Shown: positions 22,843 through 27,334 of the stretch, in pieces
Position numbering within the stretch: the first letter of the stretch is position 1
Layout: each line of letters opens with the position of its first letter
Origin: a virus
Direction: 5' to 3' (one strand)
Length of the DNA stretch: 27,334 bases
Virus record (IMG/VR): IMGVR_UViG_3300006805_001693
Coordinates: 1-27,334 of that record
The notes under the pieces: model-generated
Seen by the model: only the letters and a program-made list of their open reading frames with translations
The model's database searches: none
Told to the model about the DNA's origin: nothing
Position numbers and translations under genes: made by a program

Positions 22843-23267
22843 TCGAGATAGTCGTCCTTGGGCGGCCCGTGGCGAAGGGCCGTCCGCGTTTCTCAAAGGA
22901 CGGCCACACCTACACGCCAGAGAAGACCCGCAACTTCGAAGCGGTCCTGAAATACGCAGCGGAGCAAGTCATGGGCGACCGCCCACCGCTGGAAGGGCCG
23001 CTGGCCCTCGACATGCAGGTAGTGGTGCCGATCTCCGCATCGTGGACGAAGAAGCGCCAGGACGCGGCGCGTGGGCTGCGGGAGTGGCCTACGCGCAAGC
23101 CGGATTTCGATAACTACCAGAAGATCGTGGACGCGCTGAACTTGGTGGTCTGGATCGACGACGGCCAGATCGTGCGCTCGACGTTCGAGAAACGCTACGG
23201 CGACAAACCCGGCACTTGGATCAAAGTGTCGCAACTGAACGAACCAACAGGAGGCATCTTTGAGTAA
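22839..23267 (+). CDS. rusA: RusA-family Holliday junction resolvase
   Basis: A 142-residue endonuclease of the RusA family (E. coli RusA is 120 residues), which cuts Holliday junctions formed during phage recombination and replication. The N-terminus has the family pattern GRPVAKGRPR (residues 8-17). Catalytic acidic residues are in KPDFDN (D89, D91), with a helix IVDALN and then DDGQIV (D107/D108), as in RusA (D70, D72, D91). GTG start at 22839 overlaps the upstream stop. It overlaps the following gene by 8 bp. Confidence 0.92.
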   Translation: MIEIVVLGRPVAKGRPRFSKDGHTYTPEKTRNFEAVLKYAAEQVMGDRPPLEGPLALDMQVVVPISASWTKKRQDAARGLREWPTRKPDFDNYQKIVDALNLVVWIDDGQIVRSTFEKRYGDKPGTWIKVSQLNEPTGGIFE

Positions 23268-23655
23268 TTTTCTGGACCAATACATCGCGCAAGAAATGGC
23301 CGACGAGCCGATCCTCGATCTGGTTTACGCATCGCCGCCAGAGGGAGCGCCCGACATCAAGACGCAGATCGCGGACGAGGCCAAGCGCATTGTCGGCGGG
23401 GCGCGCCGCGCGAACTACGGAACCCCGGAAAACAACTTCGAGCGCATCGCGCGGTTCTGGGAAGCGTATTTCAAGAACACCTGGCGCGACATCTCTGTGA
23501 CCGCTGGCGACGTGTCGCCGCTGATGCGGCTGATGAAGGAAGCGCGTCTGTGCGAGGCGCCCACCCACCTTGACAGCCATGTCGATCTGGTCGGCTACAC
23601 GTTGACCGGAGCGGAGGTCAACGGCGTGAAATTCCCGCTTGACAGCCCGTCGTAA
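23260..23655 (+). CDS. DUF6378-like phage protein
   Basis: A 131-residue protein with the pattern of the DUF6378 phage family: a helix with EAKRIVGGARRANYG (about residues 39-53), a region FERIARFW, then DVSPLMRLMKEAR and a C-terminal HLDSHVDLVGYTL. These helical, acidic residues (E, D) resemble MazG-like/all-alpha NTP pyrophosphatase proteins, so a nucleotide-cleaning role is possible but not shown. The start is TTG, chosen for the strong AGGAGG at 23249-23254. Located between rusA and the helicase in the early operon. 70 bp follow without a gene. Confidence 0.72.
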   Translation: MSNFLDQYIAQEMADEPILDLVYASPPEGAPDIKTQIADEAKRIVGGARRANYGTPENNFERIARFWEAYFKNTWRDISVTAGDVSPLMRLMKEARLCEAPTHLDSHVDLVGYTLTGAEVNGVKFPLDSPS

Positions 23656-23725
23656 GTGTAGGTTATTGCGACCAACACGTTCCGACTGACACGATTTCCC
23701 TGATGAACCGGATGCTAGGAACACG

Positions 23726-25081
23726 ATGCTACTGACCCCCTTCCCAACACAGATCAGCGGCGCGGTGTTCCTTGCGAATAACCGCAATGCGCTGTTGGCC
23801 GACGCACCAAGGGTCGGGAAGACCGGCACCGCCATCATGGCCTGCGACTATAATCTCGAAGACACGATCCTCGTCTTGACCACGGCGTCAGGCCGCGCGG
23901 TATGGCAGCGCGCCTTCAATCAGTGGTCCGGCTTCGGGCGCGGCGTCCAAGTCATGCTGGACGCCCGCCCGATCACCAAGCCCGTCGTTATCGTGGGCTG
24001 GCCAGCGATGGCCAACGCGGCGTTGCGTGTGGAACTGCTGAAGCGCCGCTGGAGCCGTCTCATTCTGGACGAGGGCCACAATGCCAAGAACTTCGACGCC
24101 AAGCGCACGCAGGCCGTTTATGGCGTGCCGGTGGAAGACGGCGCGATCTTGGCGGACACGCAGAGCCTTGTCGCCAAAGCGGACGGAACGTGGGTTCTGA
24201 CCGGAACGCCGATCCCGAACGCACCGAACGATCTCTACCCGATGATGCGGGCGCTATGCCCCGACCGTCTGCTGGCCGACGACGCGAAGGGCTGGCCAGA
24301 CGTGACGAAATACCAGACCTTCTTGCACCGCTATTGCGTCGTCAAGATGAAGAAGATTTCCAACTTCAACCGCATCCCGGTCGTGATCGGCGGGCGCAAT
24401 CTGCCGGAGTTGGCCGAACGTGTCGGCGACTTCATGCTGCTGCGGACACAGCAAGATGTGGGCATCCGCGAACCGATCTATGAGACGTTCCCGCTCGTCG
24501 TCAGCCCCGCCATGTTGCGCAGCGCCGAGGGCGATCTGGACCGCACGTCGATCCTGGATGCGGCTGTGGCGGGCGACACGCGCAAGCTGGACATGCACCT
24601 TGGCCCGCTGCGCCGCATCACGGGGGCCGTCGTCGCGAAGGCAGTCGTAGAGGCCGTGCGCGAGGAGTTTGAGAACGGGCTCGACAAGATCGTGCTGGCC
24701 TACTGGCACCGCGAAGTCGGCGACATTCTGCGCGAGGGCTTGCACAAATACGGCGTGCTGCAAATCGACGGTTCGACGCCGGGGTCTGCGCGCGGCGAGA
24801 TCGAACAAGAGTTTCTGAACAGCCCTGCGGCACGCGTCATGCTGGGCCAAATCCAAGCCGCTGGAGAGGCCGTGGACTTTTCCAGCGCCGCAGAATTGCT
24901 TTTCGTGGAAACAAGTCTGGTGCCCAAAGACATGGCCCAGATGTCGAAGCGCATCACCAATCACACGCAGAAACGCCAACCGCGCGTTCGTGTGGCCGTC
25001 CTTCAGGGCTCGATCCAAGAGGCCCTTGAAGAAGTCTTACTGAGAAAATGGACCGCTATCAGAGGAGTTCTTAGCAAATGA
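23726..25081 (+). CDS. SNF2-type superfamily 2 DNA helicase/translocase
   Basis: A 451-residue superfamily-2 ATPase. Seen in order: N-terminal Gln-motif-like PFPTQ (Q9), Walker A with ADAPRVGKTG (residues 25-34), motif II DEGH (115-118), motif III TGTPIPN (159-165) and a C-terminal RecA-like domain with GSTPGSAR, a QAAGEAVDFSSA motif V and a QMSKRITNHTQ motif VI. This matches compact phage SNF2-like translocases that remodel DNA during replication or recombination. The Walker A lacks the usual DEMGLGKT wording, and motif VI has the order R-I-T-N-H-T-Q in place of R-x-x-R-x-G-Q, so the second arginine is missing or shifted. It ends coupled to the next gene (ATGATGA). Confidence 0.88.
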   Translation: MLLTPFPTQISGAVFLANNRNALLADAPRVGKTGTAIMACDYNLEDTILVLTTASGRAVWQRAFNQWSGFGRGVQVMLDARPITKPVVIVGWPAMANAALRVELLKRRWSRLILDEGHNAKNFDAKRTQAVYGVPVEDGAILADTQSLVAKADGTWVLTGTPIPNAPNDLYPMMRALCPDRLLADDAKGWPDVTKYQTFLHRYCVVKMKKISNFNRIPVVIGGRNLPELAERVGDFMLLRTQQDVGIREPIYETFPLVVSPAMLRSAEGDLDRTSILDAAVAGDTRKLDMHLGPLRRITGAVVAKAVVEAVREEFENGLDKIVLAYWHREVGDILREGLHKYGVLQIDGSTPGSARGEIEQEFLNSPAARVMLGQIQAAGEAVDFSSAAELLFVETSLVPKDMAQMSKRITNHTQKRQPRVRVAVLQGSIQEALEEVLLRKWTAIRGVLSK

Positions 25082-25293
25082 TGATCGGGCAATACTACGC
25101 CCAAGTGGTGAAGATCGAACTGGAGCAAAACGCTTCGACGCGTCTCTCCGAGATCGCAGCGCGGTATGGCATAATAGCACCGAAAGAAGCCATCGAAGAC
25201 ATGCTGCGCAATGACTGGAAAGCCTTGTCGCTTTTTGCGCACGCGCTCCACGGACAACAAGAGAAGGATACGACAAATGACACTACGAATTGA
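25078..25293 (+). CDS. Small hypothetical protein
   Basis: A 71-residue protein, mainly helical, with a C-terminal polar Asp/Thr/Asn tail. The middle, LSEIAARYGI, hints at a short HTH-like turn but is too brief to call. AGGAG at 25063-25067 serves the ATG at 25078, which overlaps the helicase stop; a second ATG directly follows. It overlaps the next gene by 17 bp. Function unknown. Confidence 0.5.
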   Translation: MMIGQYYAQVVKIELEQNASTRLSEIAARYGIIAPKEAIEDMLRNDWKALSLFAHALHGQQEKDTTNDTTN

Positions 25294-25981
25294 AGTAACG
25301 GTGCCGGAGGACGCAATTCGCGACAAGAGCGCGGCGTCGTATCTGGCCGACGCGATGGCCGCTATTGGCTTCTCGCGGGGCGTGTCGCTGGCCATGCCCG
25401 TGCCGACGCTGATCGACGCGGAGCACAGCCGCATGGTGCGCGCTGCGTCTGACGCGCCCGCTGGCGTAGTGGCCAACGCCGACGCGCAGGCAGTCGCAGG
25501 CACCGCCCCGGTCGTGCAGACCGAACCTGTTCGCGAACGCGGCAAGCCCGCACCGGGCCGTGCACGCCGCACCAAGGAAGAAATCGCCGAGGACGAGGCT
25601 GCTGACAAGGCCGAGGCTGCTGGCGGCGCGACCGGAGAAGTGGCGCTGATCTCGACCGGCGAAGAACGCGTTGACCCCGCAGATGTCGCGGCGCAGGACA
25701 AGGCCGACGAGAAGGCCGAAGTCGAAGAACACCGCAAGGCGTTGACGGTTGACGATCTGAAGTCCGTGATGGGCGGCTACGTCAAGAAGTTCGGCATGGA
25801 AGCGACCCAAGAAGACGGGCCGAAGATTTTCACCGAAGCGCTCGGCGCGCCGCCTGCCGGTCAACCCGCTTGGAGAGTGTCGCTGCTGGACGGCGACCAA
25901 GAGCGGCTGGCCAAAGCGGTTGACGTGTGGGCCAAGGCGGTTGACTTGAACCCGCTGAAGCGCGCGTCGGCAGGTGCGTGA
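25277..25981 (+). CDS. Hypothetical protein with charged linker
   Basis: A 234-residue protein in three parts: a small N-terminal domain (about residues 1-50, beta-alpha-like), a long low-complexity linker (about 65-155) rich in Ala, Glu, Asp, Lys and Arg, and a C-terminal globular domain (about 155-234, LTVDDLKSVMGGYVKKFG and later AWRVSLLD). It resembles a modular adaptor. The linker would be flexible, as in proteins that recruit partners to DNA. AAGGA shortly upstream supports the ATG at 25277. Between the helicase and nuclease genes, it may serve recombination, but no function is visible. Confidence 0.55.
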   Translation: MTLRIEVTVPEDAIRDKSAASYLADAMAAIGFSRGVSLAMPVPTLIDAEHSRMVRAASDAPAGVVANADAQAVAGTAPVVQTEPVRERGKPAPGRARRTKEEIAEDEAADKAEAAGGATGEVALISTGEERVDPADVAAQDKADEKAEVEEHRKALTVDDLKSVMGGYVKKFGMEATQEDGPKIFTEALGAPPAGQPAWRVSLLDGDQERLAKAVDVWAKAVDLNPLKRASAGA

Positions 25982-26241
25982 TGGCCAAGGAAAACGGGTT
26001 GTATAAAGACCTGTCTGATGTGACCGTCACGTTCACGGACGGCGAGGTCAAAGTGTATCGGATCACTGCCGGGACGAGCATCGGCGGCTATCTGGTGCGC
26101 GAAGCCGGGGCGAGTGGCGTTCTTAGCCTGTTCAACAAAGAACAGTCTTGGGGCATCCCGCTCGTCTCCATCCGGGATTGGTGCATCAGCCCGGTCGCGG
26201 TAGAAGCGCAGGAGGCCGAAGATGCAACAGCACCACGCTGA
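25981..26241 (+). CDS. Small hypothetical protein
   Basis: An 86-residue protein whose first 60 residues look like a small beta-rich domain (VTVTFTDGEVKVYRI, then GVLSLFNKEQSWGIPLVSIRDW) and whose last 15 residues are Ala/Glu-rich. No catalytic motif was seen. The ATG (25981) overlaps the preceding stop by one base, and the gene overlaps the nuclease gene by 20 bp, so it is translationally coupled. Function unknown. Confidence 0.5.
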   Translation: MAKENGLYKDLSDVTVTFTDGEVKVYRITAGTSIGGYLVREAGASGVLSLFNKEQSWGIPLVSIRDWCISPVAVEAQEAEDATAPR

Positions 26242-27334
26242 ACGCGCACATGCTCAATGGTCGGCCAGTTCCACAGCGGCCAACTGGGCGTGTGCGGGGC
26301 GGCTGGCGCTGATAGAGGCGACCACAGACCCCAACGCGCCGGAACGCACGTCAGAGGCCGCCGATTGGGGGACCGCGTGTCACCAAATCAGCGAGCGTTG
26401 CTTGCGCTCCGGCCAAGACGCCGCAGAGTTCATCGGCACGACGGAGAAGGGGAAGAAATACTCCTTTGAGGTTGACGAGGAAATGGCCGAAACCGCGCAG
26501 CGCTACATCGACTACGTTCGGTCGCTATGCGGAGAGGCTACAGACAGTGACTTCCCGAACGATTGGGGTTCGCTGTCAATCGAACAGCGCTTCAGCCTTG
26601 CTTCGCTGAACCCGCCGTTCGAGGCGGGCGGCACGGCAGACGCAGTTGTCTACAACCCAGCGCTGCGCCAGATGGAAGTCGTCGATCTTAAGGGCGGTCG
26701 CGGTGTTGTGGTTGAAGCGAAAGGCAACCCGCAACTGCGGACCTACGCTTTGGGCGCTATGCTGGCCAATCCGGGGCTGGACATTGAGACCGTCAAGGCG
26801 ACAATCGTTCAACCGCGCGCTGGCCATCCTGACGGGCGCATCCGCTCGGAGACGTTCCACGTCGTTGATCTGCTGGAGTGGACCAGCGATCTGCTGTTGG
26901 CGATGGACCGCGCAAAACGGGCACTCGACCGCAAGGCCGATCTGCCGGATGCGGCTTGGGCGGCGGCCTTCCTGACAGCGGGCGACCATTGCAAGTTCTG
27001 CCCTTGCGCCGGGTTCTGCCCCGCGCTGGAGCAAAAGGCGCTCGACACGGCGGGTCTGCACTTCACCGATCTGGACGAACCCGTGATCTCGCCGTCAAAC
27101 GCCCCGGATTTGCAGTCGCCGGAGCGTCTTGCGCAACTTCTGGACGCCGCAGACATGATCGGCGACTGGATGAACGCGGTGCGCGCCTACGCCCATGAAC
27201 AGGCAGAGGCAGGCGTCGCGATCCCGAACTACATCCTGGTCGAGAAAGAAGGCCGAGAGAAGTGGAACGAAGGCGTCGAGGCCGATTTGAAAACGTCTCT
27301 TTTGTCTGTTTTGGCGGAAGACAAGTTCCTCAAT
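26222..27334 (+). CDS. DUF2800 PD-(D/E)XK nuclease, partial (runs off the window)
   Basis: At least 371 residues; no stop is reached. It belongs to the Cas4/RecB-like nuclease superfamily (DUF2800 type). Seen in order: an N-terminal Cys (C24, in NWACAG), the RecB-type His motif WGTACH (H54), the catalytic Asp in GGTADAV (D140), the DLK motif in VVDLKGG (D155, K157), a QLRTY motif (Q171, Y175), and clustered Cys at 257, 260, 262 and 266 in CKFCPCAGFC. The pattern of one early and three late Cys is that of a Cas4/AddB iron-sulphur cluster. It is probably a recombination nuclease working with RusA and the helicase. ATG has AGGAGG at 26210-26215. Confidence 0.85.
   Translation, partial: MQQHHAERAHAQWSASSTAANWACAGRLALIEATTDPNAPERTSEAADWGTACHQISERCLRSGQDAAEFIGTTEKGKKYSFEVDEEMAETAQRYIDYVRSLCGEATDSDFPNDWGSLSIEQRFSLASLNPPFEAGGTADAVVYNPALRQMEVVDLKGGRGVVVEAKGNPQLRTYALGAMLANPGLDIETVKATIVQPRAGHPDGRIRSETFHVVDLLEWTSDLLLAMDRAKRALDRKADLPDAAWAAAFLTAGDHCKFCPCAGFCPALEQKALDTAGLHFTDLDEPVISPSNAPDLQSPERLAQLLDAADMIGDWMNAVRAYAHEQAEAGVAIPNYILVEKEGREKWNEGVEADLKTSLLSVLAEDKFLN

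Noticed and set aside
1-27334. CRISPR arrays, insertion sequences, defence islands
   Set aside because: No array of regular repeats with spacers, transposase genes or toxin-antitoxin/restriction genes were recognised; the nearest candidate (three 8-bp repeats at 21057-21084) is far too short.

Overview
The window is a stretch of a temperate tailed-phage genome of podovirus type, almost certainly infecting a GC-rich alphaproteobacterium. The host guess rests on GC-rich, GC3-biased codon use and general protein resemblance only. There is no cellular housekeeping gene, rRNA or tRNA. Genes are tightly packed, often with ATGA or TAATG stop/start overlaps.

Layout. (1) 1-884 holds no plausible gene. 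About 650 bp contain ten consecutive inverted repeats and a diverged direct repeat, so this looks like a structured RNA or cis-acting region. It is followed by a sigma70-like promoter (702-731) and a strong intrinsic terminator (798-833) just before the lysis genes. This resembles the lambdoid pR'-6S RNA-tR' late-gene switch. (2) 885-2564 is the lysis module: GH108 endolysin, a small unknown gene, overlapping Rz/Rz1-like spanins, and an XhlA/holin-like protein. (3) 2580-4516 is packaging: HNH nuclease and large terminase, with no recognisable small terminase. (4) 4516-10089 is the head: portal, putative scaffold, major capsid protein, putative decoration protein and an acidic accessory protein. 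(5) 10101-20612 is the tail and ejection apparatus: adaptor, a nozzle protein with a fourfold internal repeat, two GNAT-like proteins in tandem, four internal virion proteins and a virion lytic transglycosylase. Everything from 885 to 20612 lies on the plus strand and could be one late operon. No tail fibre or tailspike is recognised in the window.

(6) 20603-22271 is on the minus strand: a small unknown gene, an AT-richer stretch with phased 8-bp repeats that looks like an attP arm region, and a tyrosine integrase. (7) 22272-22412 is a divergent control region with two matching operator-like palindromes. (8) 22413-27334 (plus strand, running off the end) is an early cassette: a small HTH-like protein, RusA resolvase, a DUF6378 protein, an SNF2-type helicase, three unknown proteins and a DUF2800 PD-(D/E)XK nuclease with a Cas4-like cysteine pattern.

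Phage genes lie on both sides of the integrase and att-like region, so this is more likely the circular or virion form of the genome than an integrated prophage end. The layout fits a repressor/integrase switch, a rightward early recombination and replication operon, and an antitermination-type late operon. The structured noncoding region at the start and the attP-like repeat array are the least explained parts.
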